A DNA stretch of 15,045 nucleotides from Oligoflexia bacterium (GCA_903858975.1 CAIOKW010000127.1:1-15045); one strand, 5' to 3'. Counted from the first letter of the stretch, positions 6,096-13,980 are shown. Program-made: numbers and translations. The notes: generated by a model from the letters alone, not told the origin.

Positions 6096-9000
6096 ATGAC
6101 AGCGAAAACACCCCAAAACAGCCGCTATCAAGCGGTCAAGCCAGACGTTCACTTTCCGAGCCTTGAAGAAAAGCAACTTCAGTACTGGGACGCGGGGAAA
6201 ATTTTCGAAAAATCCATGAACGAGAAAGCAAACGCGAAAGCGTATAGCTTTTACGACGGCCCCCCTTTTGCGACCGGCCTTCCCCATTATGGTCACCTGC
6301 TTGCTGGAACCTTAAAAGATATCGTTCCTCGCTACTGGACCATGAAGGGATACCGCGTTCAGCGTCGTTTCGGCTGGGACTGTCACGGTGTTCCCGTTGA
6401 GTTTGAAATCAACAAGACCCTGAACCTCCACTCTCGCTTCGACATTTTGGAATATGGAGTCGATAAATACAATGCCGCTTGCCGCGGGATTGTGGATCGC
6501 TATTCAAACGAATGGAAAAAGAGTGTGAAGCGAATCGGGCGCTGGGTGGATATGGAAAACGCCTACTTCACCATGCAGCCCGAATTCATGCAAAGCGTTT
6601 GGTGGGTATTCCAAAGTCTCTTTGATAAAGGGCTTATTTATGAAGGATTGAAAGTGGTTCCCTACTCGACCGGAGTGTCGACCCCCCTTTCAAACTTTGA
6701 GGCCAATCTCGATTACCGCGAAGTTCAAGACCCAGCAGTCACCGTTTCCTTTCCGCTGCTCCCGGACTCCTTGAAGAAACTCGGCGCACCGGAGGGCACT
6801 GCGATTCTTGCGTGGACCACCACTCCTTGGACTCTTCCATCAAACTTAGGTCTCGCCGTTCACCCGGACATTGAGTACGTACTCGTTCATGAAAAAACGA
6901 GCGGCAAGCACTTGATCATGGCAGAGGCGCGGCTCTTTTCATTTTCAAAAAAACCCGCTGAAGAATTTGAGATTCTGAAAACCTTAAAGGGCTCTGATCT
7001 CCTTCACCTCGAATATACCCCTCTCTTTAACTATTTTGCCGACAAACGAGCTGAGGGCGCGTTCAAGGTGATTCCTTCTGATCACGTCACCACCGATAGC
7101 GGTACCGGAGTGGTTCACATGGCTCCCGCGTATGGGGAAGAAGATTTCTATGCGTGCCAAAAAGCTGGAATCCCCGTCGTCAATCCCGTGGATGATGACG
7201 GTCTTTTCATGCCGATCGTTCAAGATTTTAAGGGCAAAAAAGTAAAAGATGCAGACAAAGACATCATTGCTCGCTTGAAATTAGACGGCCGCCTCTACAA
7301 GCAAGACACGATCGTCCACTCTTACCCTTTCTGTTATCGCTCCGGAACTCCGCTCATTTACCGTGCCGTATCGAGCTGGTATGTCGCGGTTGAGAAAATC
7401 AAGGCTGAGATCATTGCGGCCAACAAAACCACAAACTGGGTTCCCGAAAATCTTCGGGACGGCCGTTTCGGAAACTGGCTCGAGAATGCTCGCGACTGGT
7501 CTGTTTCGCGAAGCCGCTTCTGGGGAACACCTCTTCCGATTTGGAAAAACAAAGAAGGCGAGATCATGTGTATCGGATCTCGTGCTGAGCTTGAAAAACT
7601 TTCAGGACAAAAAGTGGAAGATCTCCACAAAGAGTTCATCGATAAAATCGAGATCCCGTCTCCAAGCGGTCAATCTCCATTGAAACGCATTGATGAGGTT
7701 CTGGATTGCTGGTTTGAATCAGGCTCAATGCCCTATGCTCAATGGGGCTATCCCTTCCAAAACAAGGAAGAGTTTGAAAAGAACTTTCCTGCTGACTTCA
7801 TTGCCGAGGGCTTAGATCAAACGCGCGGCTGGTTTTACACGCTCATGGTGATCGGTGCCGGACTTTTTGGAAAAGCGCCCTTCAAAAACGTGATCGTGAA
7901 TGGACTCATTTTGGCTGAAGACGGCAAGAAGATGTCAAAAAGCCTTAAAAACTATCCCGACCCAATGATGGTCTTAAATGAACACGGAGCCGATGCGCTT
8001 CGCCTGTACATGATTGACTCTCCTGCCGTAAAAGCCGAAGAACTCCGTTTTTCAGACAAAGGCGTTCGCGAGATCGTTCGTCGCATTCTCTTACGCTGGT
8101 GGAATGCGTATTCGTTTTTCACGAGCTACGGCAGCATTGATCAGTTTAATCCAAAAGGCGATTTTGGAAATTCACCAAACTTGCTCGATCAATGGATCCT
8201 CTCAAAACTGAACTCACTCATTAAGCGCACGAATGAAGAGATGGCAGGATACCGCCTCTATAATGTCGTGCCTGAACTGATGAATTTTATCGAGGCCTTA
8301 ACGAACACTTACATCCGCTTCAATCGTCCCCACTTCTGGAAAGATGGAATGCCAGAAGACAAACGCTATGCTTATGAGACGCTTTATCACGTGCTGATCA
8401 CGCTCTCTAAAATCATGGCGCCATTTGCACCGTTCTTGAGCGAAGAGACTTATTTGAACCTCAGCATGGCGCTGCCCGAGGGGATTCGAAAAGAAAGTGT
8501 ACACCTTGAGGACTTCCCTGAAGCGAACGCGGCCTTCATTAAACCTGAACTGGAACAAGCCGTAGCCCGCATGGACGCTCTGGTGATGCTCGGACGAAAC
8601 CTGCGTGAGAAGATTAAGATCAAAGCCAAGATCCCGCTTCTTTCTATGAAGATCATCTACCGAGATCAAGCGGCTTTGGATCAACTGAAGAAGCTCGAAG
8701 CTTACTTCCAGGATGAGCTCAATATTCGTAAATTTGAGTACATCACCAAAGAAGAAGACTACGTTCAAGTGAAAGCGAAAGCGAACTTCCCGGTGCTCGG
8801 GAAACGCGTGGGACCGAAGATGAAACTCATCGCAGCCCAAATTGACAAACTTTCACTCGCGGATCTTGAGAAGCTCGAAGGAGGCGCATCGCTGGTGATT
8901 GAGAATGAAACCATCACCATGGCTGACGTTGAGATTCGCAGATCATCCAAAGGCGAAAATCCAAATGTAATTGCGCACCAACAAGTCTCGATCGAAGTCG

Positions 9001-9299
9001 ATCCGACTTTGACCGAGGAGCAAATCTTAGAAGGACTTTCTCGAGAAGTGATGAGAAAGATTCAACAAGCGCGCAAGAATGCCGATCTCAAACTGGATGC
9101 TCGCATTGCCCTCACACTCTTTGTAGATGGAAAGCTCCTCGAAGCCGCGAAGGCCCATGAGGCAACCCTGAAAGCCGAAACCCTCTGCACGGAGCTCAGC
9201 TTTGTCAGCAGCAAAGAGGCGCTCAAGGGATCTCATACTGAAATCGCAACCGACATCGAAGAGGGACACGTGGGGATTGGAATCACCGTAGTCGGTTAA
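6096..9299 (+). CDS. ileS: Isoleucyl-tRNA synthetase, type 2 (eukaryote/chlamydia-like)
   Basis: Predicted 1067-residue cytoplasmic class I synthetase that charges tRNA-Ile. The catalytic HIGH-type signature is HYGH at 64-67 within GPPFATGLPHYGH, and KMSKS is at 612-616. The inserted editing domain shows TTTPWTLPSN and, further on, HMAPAYGEEDF with its conserved acidic residue, so mischarged Val-tRNA should be hydrolysed. The wording GWDCHGVPVEFEINK and the C-terminal anticodon-binding and accessory region, with no four-cysteine zinc finger (the last ~150 residues contain a single Cys), place it in the IleRS2 clade rather than the usual ~930-residue bacterial IleRS1. The ATG at 6096 was chosen because the family begins close to it; a longer in-frame TTG at 6024 would add 24 residues running through the ftsK control region. 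No good Shine-Dalgarno precedes the ATG. It is monocistronic or ends at the hairpin at 9316. Confidence 0.96.
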   Translation: MTAKTPQNSRYQAVKPDVHFPSLEEKQLQYWDAGKIFEKSMNEKANAKAYSFYDGPPFATGLPHYGHLLAGTLKDIVPRYWTMKGYRVQRRFGWDCHGVPVEFEINKTLNLHSRFDILEYGVDKYNAACRGIVDRYSNEWKKSVKRIGRWVDMENAYFTMQPEFMQSVWWVFQSLFDKGLIYEGLKVVPYSTGVSTPLSNFEANLDYREVQDPAVTVSFPLLPDSLKKLGAPEGTAILAWTTTPWTLPSNLGLAVHPDIEYVLVHEKTSGKHLIMAEARLFSFSKKPAEEFEILKTLKGSDLLHLEYTPLFNYFADKRAEGAFKVIPSDHVTTDSGTGVVHMAPAYGEEDFYACQKAGIPVVNPVDDDGLFMPIVQDFKGKKVKDADKDIIARLKLDGRLYKQDTIVHSYPFCYRSGTPLIYRAVSSWYVAVEKIKAEIIAANKTTNWVPENLRDGRFGNWLENARDWSVSRSRFWGTPLPIWKNKEGEIMCIGSRAELEKLSGQKVEDLHKEFIDKIEIPSPSGQSPLKRIDEVLDCWFESGSMPYAQWGYPFQNKEEFEKNFPADFIAEGLDQTRGWFYTLMVIGAGLFGKAPFKNVIVNGLILAEDGKKMSKSLKNYPDPMMVLNEHGADALRLYMIDSPAVKAEELRFSDKGVREIVRRILLRWWNAYSFFTSYGSIDQFNPKGDFGNSPNLLDQWILSKLNSLIKRTNEEMAGYRLYNVVPELMNFIEALTNTYIRFNRPHFWKDGMPEDKRYAYETLYHVLITLSKIMAPFAPFLSEETYLNLSMALPEGIRKESVHLEDFPEANAAFIKPELEQAVARMDALVMLGRNLREKIKIKAKIPLLSMKIIYRDQAALDQLKKLEAYFQDELNIRKFEYITKEEDYVQVKAKANFPVLGKRVGPKMKLIAAQIDKLSLADLEKLEGGASLVIENETITMADVEIRRSSKGENPNVIAHQQVSIEVDPTLTEEQILEGLSREVMRKIQQARKNADLKLDARIALTLFVDGKLLEAAKAHEATLKAETLCTELSFVSSKEALKGSHTEIATDIEEGHVGIGITVVG

Positions 9300-9315
9300 A
9301 CCCCATTCATTTTAT

Positions 9316-9338
9316 GGGCTTGCCTTCTTGGCAAGCCC
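9316..9338 (+). terminator. Strong hairpin after ileS
   Basis: A perfect nine-base-pair stem GGGCTTGCC / GGCAAGCCC closes a TTCTT loop, 16 bases after the ileS stop codon. The position and GC-rich stem fit an intrinsic terminator, but the following bases (TATTGCGC) are not a T-run, so termination may be weak, or the hairpin may instead protect the mRNA 3' end. Confidence 0.5.
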
Positions 9339-9340
9339 TA

Positions 9341-9369
9341 TTGCGCATTGCAGGGTCCCCTGCTATACC
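9341..9369 (+). promoter_or_regulatory. Candidate extended -10 promoter for the secreted four-cysteine protein
   Basis: TTGCGC (9341-9346) and TATACC (9364-9369) are separated by 17 bases, and the -10 is preceded by TGC, an extended -10 feature. Transcription would start at about 9376-9378, which is at or within two bases of the ATG at 9378. It begins immediately after the ileS hairpin. Confidence 0.45.
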
Positions 9370-9377
9370 CTCCTTCC

Positions 9378-9815
9378 ATGAGAACTCTGCTTTGTTTGGT
9401 CATCATTGGTTTTACTTCAACGGCCATGGCTTCAGACGTTTGCGTCACCGGCCTGAAGGGCACGATTGCTCAAGCCTTTATTTTCAAAGTTTCCCAAAAT
9501 CGAGATCAAGAAAGAACCCTCAGTGTTCTCAACGTGAACCGAGATCTCATTTTTCAAAGCAGAGCGGATAACCGTTTCGTCAAATTCAATTCCTCAGGTT
9601 ATGGAACCTGCAGTGTGGCGGGAATGGGTACTGATGAAACGACTGGCGCTCAATACAAAGTAGAATTGAAGACGAGCACGCATTCCCAAAAAGAATGTGA
9701 GACGACCACAGTTCCCACTCGTATTGAATTCTTAAGTCTCAAGATTAATCCTAAAGGTACAACTCTGGGAGATGATCTCACCTCTTACGCCCTCACTCTG
9801 ATTCCTTGTCCCTAA
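9378..9815 (+). CDS. Small secreted protein with four conserved-looking cysteines, unknown function
   Basis: A 145-residue product with a clear signal peptide: Arg at position 2, hydrophobic core 4-12, cleavage likely after AMA at 17-19. The mature ~126-residue protein has exactly four cysteines (22, 78, 107, 144), an even number compatible with two disulfides in an oxidising periplasm. The composition is beta-like, with no transmembrane segment after the signal and no lipobox. The ATG at 9378 is chosen because it places the signal peptide correctly; an upstream TTG at 9348 would add ten residues encoded within the candidate promoter. There is no Shine-Dalgarno before 9378 (the bases are CTCCTTCC), which fits the predicted leaderless transcript. 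The stop codon is 14 bases before the dehydrogenase start, so the two may be co-transcribed. No family is recognised. Confidence 0.8.
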   Translation: MRTLLCLVIIGFTSTAMASDVCVTGLKGTIAQAFIFKVSQNRDQERTLSVLNVNRDLIFQSRADNRFVKFNSSGYGTCSVAGMGTDETTGAQYKVELKTSTHSQKECETTTVPTRIEFLSLKINPKGTTLGDDLTSYALTLIPCP

Positions 9816-9829
9816 AACTGGAGATTAAA

Positions 9830-10690
9830 ATGAGCACTCAAAAAACTTGGTTCATCACAGGATGTAGCACTGGTTTTGGAAAGATCTTAAGCGAACTCGT
9901 CCTCAAGAGCGGAGATCGTCTCATTGCAACCGCACGGAATGCATCTTCACTGGATCCACTTAAAAATTTCGCTTCTCATCCAGACCAACTTCTGACCCTT
10001 ACTCTGGATGTGAACGATTCCGCTCAAATCAAAACCGTAGTTGCAAAGGCCCAAGAACAAATGGGGCGCATTGATGTACTGGTCAATAATGCAGGCTATG
10101 GCTATGTCGGCGCACTCGAAGAAGTCGACATGTCTGAAGTCCGAAAAGTGTTTGACACCAATGTGTTCGCACTCATGGAAGTCACTCAAGCCATCCTTCC
10201 CCTTATGAGAGCGCAAAAATCGGGTCACATCATTAATCTTTCTTCAGTCGCGGGCATGGTCGGAACCCCGGGAGCCGGGATCTATAATGCGACGAAATTC
10301 GCGGTAGAAGGACTCTCAGAGGCCCTCTCCATGGAGCTTGCTCACTTTGGAATTAAGGTCACGATCATCGAACCGGGCGCGTTCCGTACGGACTTTGCAA
10401 ATCGCTCACTCCACGTGGCGCCTTACATGCCTGAATATCAAGAGGCCCTGGCCGTGAGCCGCAAATATTATGAAACGATCGGTGGCCAACAACCGGGCGA
10501 CCCGAATGAAGCGGCAAAAGCGATGATTGAGATTACAAAATTATCCAATCCTCCGCTTAGGCTCGTCATGGGAAAAATTGCGCTCGGGCGAATTCGCGCG
10601 AAGCTTGATCAATACTTAAAAGAGATTGCGACTTTTGAAAAAGTCACGCTGGAAACGGACTACCCTAATTCGCAGACCCTGAATCGTTAG
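9830..10690 (+). CDS. Short-chain dehydrogenase/reductase (classical SDR)
   Basis: A 286-residue cytoplasmic NAD(P)-dependent oxidoreductase. The Rossmann fold is seen in TGCSTGFG at 10-17 (TGxxxGxG), NNAG at 86-89, and the catalytic Ser139, Tyr152 and Lys156 (YNATK), with the usual 13-residue Ser-Tyr spacing. IEPGAFRTDF after the active site is typical of SDRs that act on small alcohols, ketones or acyl chains. The ATG at 9830 has GGAG six bases upstream; a longer TTG start at 9806 overlaps the preceding gene and is unnecessary. The substrate cannot be read from the sequence; its neighbours do not form a recognisable pathway. Its last 26 bases overlap the convergent gene at 10665-11090. Confidence 0.93.
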   Translation: MSTQKTWFITGCSTGFGKILSELVLKSGDRLIATARNASSLDPLKNFASHPDQLLTLTLDVNDSAQIKTVVAKAQEQMGRIDVLVNNAGYGYVGALEEVDMSEVRKVFDTNVFALMEVTQAILPLMRAQKSGHIINLSSVAGMVGTPGAGIYNATKFAVEGLSEALSMELAHFGIKVTIIEPGAFRTDFANRSLHVAPYMPEYQEALAVSRKYYETIGGQQPGDPNEAAKAMIEITKLSNPPLRLVMGKIALGRIRAKLDQYLKEIATFEKVTLETDYPNSQTLNR

Positions 10691-11090
10691 AATCGCCAGA
10701 AGACTTCCCAACTTGAGCCGGCATCACGGCTTTTGGCTTTGCACTAGATCCGCCACTTGATTTTTTAGAAGCTTCAGTATGATTTTGACTTTGGGTTTTG
10801 GTGAAGTAATGAATCAAACGGTCTTCTTCATTCTTACAATGAATGCCCCATATAATATGATTGGAACTGATGGCGTCCTGAAGAACCGCGATCTGCTTTT
10901 TAGCTTCGTCTAAAGTTTTAGGCACTGGAAGCTTTGGGGTTTGAATATCTGGCTGAACTCCAATCACGAGCTCGTCAGTCGATCCGCCCGAAACGGCTGG
11001 TTTACGATCCACCGAGGATTTCATCTGGGCCTGAGCGCCAGAACCGATAAAAGCAAGCAAAGCCATGAATATGAAAGCGAAATTTTGCAT
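10665..11090 (-). CDS. Small secreted protein with a Ser/Gly/Lys-rich tail, unknown function
   Basis: A 141-residue product with a signal peptide (hydrophobic core ~4-16, cleavage likely after AQA at 19-21). A predicted helix around residues 59-92 (LDEAKKQIAVLQDAI and onward) contains the single mature cysteine, C85. Residues ~105-141 are low-complexity Ser, Gly, Lys and Asp and probably disordered. A GAGG sequence lies nine bases before the ATG. The 3' end overlaps the dehydrogenase gene by 26 bases on the opposite strand, and no terminator is visible between them. I do not recognise the family; the signal peptide, helix and start region make it a real gene despite its small size. Confidence 0.7.
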   Translation of the reverse strand: MQNFAFIFMALLAFIGSGAQAQMKSSVDRKPAVSGGSTDELVIGVQPDIQTPKLPVPKTLDEAKKQIAVLQDAISSNHIIWGIHCKNEEDRLIHYFTKTQSQNHTEASKKSSGGSSAKPKAVMPAQVGKSSGDSNDSGSAN

Positions 11091-11126
11091 AAAGGTGATC
11101 CTCTTCTGTCACTGATCGGCACCTTT
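11091..11126 (-). promoter_or_regulatory. Imperfect hairpin just upstream of the 141-residue gene
   Basis: AAAGGTGATC at 11091-11100 can pair with GATCGGCACCTTT at 11114-11126, leaving a three-base bulge and a 13-base loop. In the minus-strand mRNA this fold touches the start codon and places the GAGG ribosome-binding site at the edge of the loop, so it could modulate translation. The fold is weak and the role is inferred. Confidence 0.25.
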
Positions 11127-11168
11127 TCACTATTCCTTTAATTCCTAAGGTGGTACTCGCATTACCCT

Positions 11169-11912
11169 ATGAATTTTAACTTCGAACCCATTGCCGTGAT
11201 CCATACCCCGTTCACGCAGCGCTTTGGGATCCCCCGGCAGCCAGGACTGGTTCCTGAGGCCAAAGGGGTGATCAAGTTTGACCCAAACCCAGACTTTCAA
11301 CACGCCTTAAAAGGGATAGAGCAATTCTCTCATATTTGGGTGATCTTTGTGTTTCACTCCCATGGCGGCAATAAGTGGAAGCCCACCATTCGCCCTCCGC
11401 GCTTGGGTGGGAAAGTGAAGATGGGCGTACTCGCTTCTCGATCACCCCATCGACCCAATCCGATCGGACTCTCGGTGATGGAAATTGAAAAAATTGACTT
11501 AAGCGCGAAAGGCGGCGCTGAAATTCACGTGCGTGGAGTTGATCTTTTAGATGGAACGCCGATTTTAGATATCAAACCCTACATTCCTTACGCGGACTCT
11601 GTGCCGCTTGCAAATCCAGGTTGGGCCGCAGAAGAAATCACTAAAACTCCGGTCGTGTTTCTAAAAGAAGCAGAAGATAAAATTAAAGTAGCCGAAGCAT
11701 CTGGAACTCCAAACTTAAGAGCGCTCATTGAGCAACTCCTCACGATTGATCCCCGCCCCGGATTTCAAAGGCGAGAACTTCCACCTGAGGCGGAGCATTC
11801 TCAAGGCAAGGATTTTGGCCTTTTAGTCCGTAATTATGACGTGCACTGGAAAATCGAAGACCAAAAGTTTATGGTCTATGACCTTCTAGATTTGAGATCA
11901 AAGAATCGGTAA
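11169..11912 (+). CDS. trmO: tRNA (N6-threonylcarbamoyladenosine-37-N6)-methyltransferase TrmO
   Basis: A 247-residue S-adenosylmethionine-dependent enzyme of the TrmO (YaeB/TsaA, UPF0066) family, which methylates the t6A base at position 37 of a subset of ANN-decoding tRNAs. The family signatures are in order: PRQPGLV at ~23-29, FSHIWVIFVFH at ~52-62, RPPRLGG at ~75-81, the SAM-site segment ASRSPHRPNPIGLS at ~88-101, VRGVDLLDGTPILDIKPY at ~120-137, and the C-terminal DPRPGFQRR. The length is close to the E. coli protein, which also has this two-part layout with a C-terminal domain. No clear Shine-Dalgarno lies at the usual distance from the ATG; an AAGGTGG is about 16-18 bases upstream. The 3' end overlaps the convergent TetR gene by 44 bases. 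Regulation is not visible. Confidence 0.95.
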   Translation: MNFNFEPIAVIHTPFTQRFGIPRQPGLVPEAKGVIKFDPNPDFQHALKGIEQFSHIWVIFVFHSHGGNKWKPTIRPPRLGGKVKMGVLASRSPHRPNPIGLSVMEIEKIDLSAKGGAEIHVRGVDLLDGTPILDIKPYIPYADSVPLANPGWAAEEITKTPVVFLKEAEDKIKVAEASGTPNLRALIEQLLTIDPRPGFQRRELPPEAEHSQGKDFGLLVRNYDVHWKIEDQKFMVYDLLDLRSKNR

Positions 11913-12477
11913 GGAGATCGAATACTCGGTCCACTTTTACATCCTCTACGCGATGAATTCTTCGAACCAAGAAATTAAAAGTGTGGCTCATGGCTGTAAG
12001 GAGCATGGCATAGGCTTCCAGATCCCCGTCCTTCAACTTATATTTTGAAAGGTAGACCTGAAGACTCTCCATGACGGTCTTCATTTGGCGATCGATCACT
12101 TTTTCACGGATTTCATCTGCAAGCTCTGGCTGGAGGAGCGCGCGGGACATCGCAATTTTCATGAACTCTTCGTGTTCAAGAACCCTTAAGCGACCGTACT
12201 CAAAATAGGAACGAATCGCCTCTCGGAGGTTCGGGTGGTTCCCATCGAGCCCCTTCACCTCAAGAAGGGCCGGTGAACTCTCCTCGTCATTCAGAACCGC
12301 CATCAAGAGACCTTCCTTGCCCCCAAAATAGCGGCTGATGAGTGCCTCGTTAGCTCCTGCCTCTTTTGCAATCTCAAGCGTGCGCGTGTTTTCATAGCCC
12401 TTTCGCGCGAACAGCTTTGCTGCTGCGCTCCTGAGCGAACACTCGGTAGCTTTTCGATCTCGTCTGCAAAAATCCAT
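11869..12477 (-). CDS. TetR-family transcriptional regulator, probably of the adjacent efflux genes
   Basis: A 202-residue DNA-binding repressor. The N-terminal helix-turn-helix domain is clear at ~10-60: AAAKLFARKGYENTRT, then the recognition segment around 33-52 (EIAKEAGANEALISRYFGGK). The remaining ~140 residues are the helical ligand-binding and dimerisation domain. The ATG at 12477 gives a typical TetR length with the domain beginning near residue 10; an upstream in-frame ATG at 12540 would add 21 residues that overlap the divergent TolC gene. Neither start has a good Shine-Dalgarno at normal spacing. It is transcribed away from the TolC/RND genes across a 47-base gap containing a palindrome, the usual layout for a local repressor of an efflux operon. 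The inducer is unknown. Its 3' end overlaps trmO by 44 bases. Confidence 0.92.
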   Translation of the reverse strand: MDFCRRDRKATECSLRSAAAKLFARKGYENTRTLEIAKEAGANEALISRYFGGKEGLLMAVLNDEESSPALLEVKGLDGNHPNLREAIRSYFEYGRLRVLEHEEFMKIAMSRALLQPELADEIREKVIDRQMKTVMESLQVYLSKYKLKDGDLEAYAMLLTAMSHTFNFLVRRIHRVEDVKVDRVFDLLTDSLISNLEGHRP

Positions 12478-12481
12478 AGTT

Positions 12482-12499
12482 TGTAATTGACTGCTTACA
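12482..12499. promoter_or_regulatory. Candidate TetR operator TGTAA-N8-TTACA
   Basis: Perfect five-base arms at 12482-12486 and 12495-12499 span 18 bases, the size of many TetR-family operators. The centre overlaps TTGACT at 12487-12492, a plausible -35 for the rightward channel gene (its -10 would be a weak TAAGCC at 12510-12515). The site also lies just before the TetR start at 12477, so binding could repress both directions. A second perfect palindrome, ATTTGCAAAT, is at 12517-12526 over the TolC start codon. Confidence 0.4.
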
Positions 12500-12524
12500 T
12501 CCCCCGTTTTAAGCCTATTTGCAA

Positions 12525-13955
12525 ATGAAAAAAATGGCACCTTTGTTCACGATATTGAGAACCTTTGCTCTTTTACCTATGATCTTCAGTGTTTGCGCAT
12601 CCCACTCGGTTGCAGCCACGCTTCAGCTCTCGGACTACTTAAATGAAGTGAAGAGTCAATCCGCCGGCGTAAAGTCGAGTGAAGCCCAAATCGAGGGGAC
12701 AGAGAAAAGCGCGAAAGAAAATAATCTCCTCTACATTCCTCACCTCACCCTTCAGGGCGCCTTTACTCACGATTATCGGCAATTTCCAAATCCTTTTCAA
12801 GCGAAGACCGACTCTCCTTCTTTTGGGCTGGGCTTTGAAAAGCAATTTGATTTCGGCTTAAGCGCAAAGCTCAGCTACAACATGATCGGCACGAATTACT
12901 ATCCCCCTTCCACATTCTTAAAAGACTTCGCAGGAGCACAAACCCAAATCGACTTGAGTCAATCTCTTTGGAGAAACTTCTTCGGTAAAGAAACTCGCGC
13001 CACTGCTGATCTGGCTGAAGCGTCTTCACTTGCGGCCCACTATGGCGAGCGATTTAAGCTGAAGCAAACGCTTGCTCAAGCCGAAACTGCATACTTTCAA
13101 CTCGCGATTGCCAATGAATCCGTAAAACTCGAGAATGAACTACTCGATCGTTCTAAAAAAATCCTCGAGTGGACTTCAAAACGGGTTCAAAATCACCTCA
13201 CCGATAAGATTGATTTTCTTCAATCAAAAGCGGCTTACCAAGCACGATTGATTTCTCTTCAGACCGCAGAACAAAATCAGCGCTCATCAAAGATCAATTT
13301 CAATCAATTCCGAAACCAAAATTCTGACCAAGTCGCGGATGACATTTCTCTCAGTTCTACCGATTTGATCCTGAATTTGAAAACGCCTGCTCGTTCAGAA
13401 GAGACCGATGACATCAAGGCCACGAAGCAATCTGAACGCATCACACGCGCCACCAATGAGTTGTCGCTTCAGAAAGCAGAACCTGAGCTTTCTTTATTTG
13501 GAACGGCTGGATTTAATGGCATCGATTTCAATCAAGCTTCCACTGCCATTAAGAGTTCCTTCACCACACAGAACCCCATCTTTACTCTCGGAGTAAAACT
13601 CAACTTTCCACTCTACTTCTGGGAAACCTCTGAGATCCGTTCAGGAAGAGTAAAGCAACAACTCGCAGCCGAACTCGGCACTCAGCAAAAGACGCTTGAG
13701 AGTGAAACTCAGTTTAAAGATCTCGCTCTTAAATTTACAGAGGCTCAGAGTCGCCTCAAAATGGCTGACGAACTCGTCACCCTCCAAAAAGAAAAACTAG
13801 AATATGAGAAGTACCGTTTTAACTTAGGTCGCACGACGACCTACCAGGTTCTGACCTTTGAGCAAGACTATGCTCAAGCCCTCATTTCTCGACTTCAAGT
13901 TGAAAACCAAATCCTGGCGATCCACGCCCAACTGAAAACCTTTTCAAACGAATAA
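12525..13955 (+). CDS. TolC-family outer-membrane efflux channel
   Basis: A 476-residue product with a signal peptide (hydrophobic core ~7-25, likely cleavage after SVA at 28-30). The two-repeat TolC layout is visible: long amphipathic helices (~40-60, ~165-270 and ~325-475) with Ala, Gln, Leu, Lys and Glu periodicity, separated by beta segments with aromatic residues (SFGLGFEKQFDFGLSAKLSY; later FTLGVKLNFPLYFWE). Such proteins trimerise into a tunnel through the outer membrane and periplasm for substrates delivered by an inner-membrane pump. The ATG at 12525 is used; an in-frame ATG at 12534 is also possible, and neither has a clear Shine-Dalgarno. The pump gene begins 25 bases downstream, so the two are almost certainly one operon, controlled by the divergent TetR gene. 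Confidence 0.92.
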   Translation: MKKMAPLFTILRTFALLPMIFSVCASHSVAATLQLSDYLNEVKSQSAGVKSSEAQIEGTEKSAKENNLLYIPHLTLQGAFTHDYRQFPNPFQAKTDSPSFGLGFEKQFDFGLSAKLSYNMIGTNYYPPSTFLKDFAGAQTQIDLSQSLWRNFFGKETRATADLAEASSLAAHYGERFKLKQTLAQAETAYFQLAIANESVKLENELLDRSKKILEWTSKRVQNHLTDKIDFLQSKAAYQARLISLQTAEQNQRSSKINFNQFRNQNSDQVADDISLSSTDLILNLKTPARSEETDDIKATKQSERITRATNELSLQKAEPELSLFGTAGFNGIDFNQASTAIKSSFTTQNPIFTLGVKLNFPLYFWETSEIRSGRVKQQLAAELGTQQKTLESETQFKDLALKFTEAQSRLKMADELVTLQKEKLEYEKYRFNLGRTTTYQVLTFEQDYAQALISRLQVENQILAIHAQLKTFSNE

Positions 13956-13980
13956 ACCACGAAAGAAAGACTAAATCATT

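Noticed and set aside
8298..8840. Minus-strand 180-codon frame inside ileS
   Set aside because: It is antisense to the anticodon-binding region of IleRS; its His/Phe/Arg-rich composition is a shadow of Glu/Lys-rich coding on the other strand.
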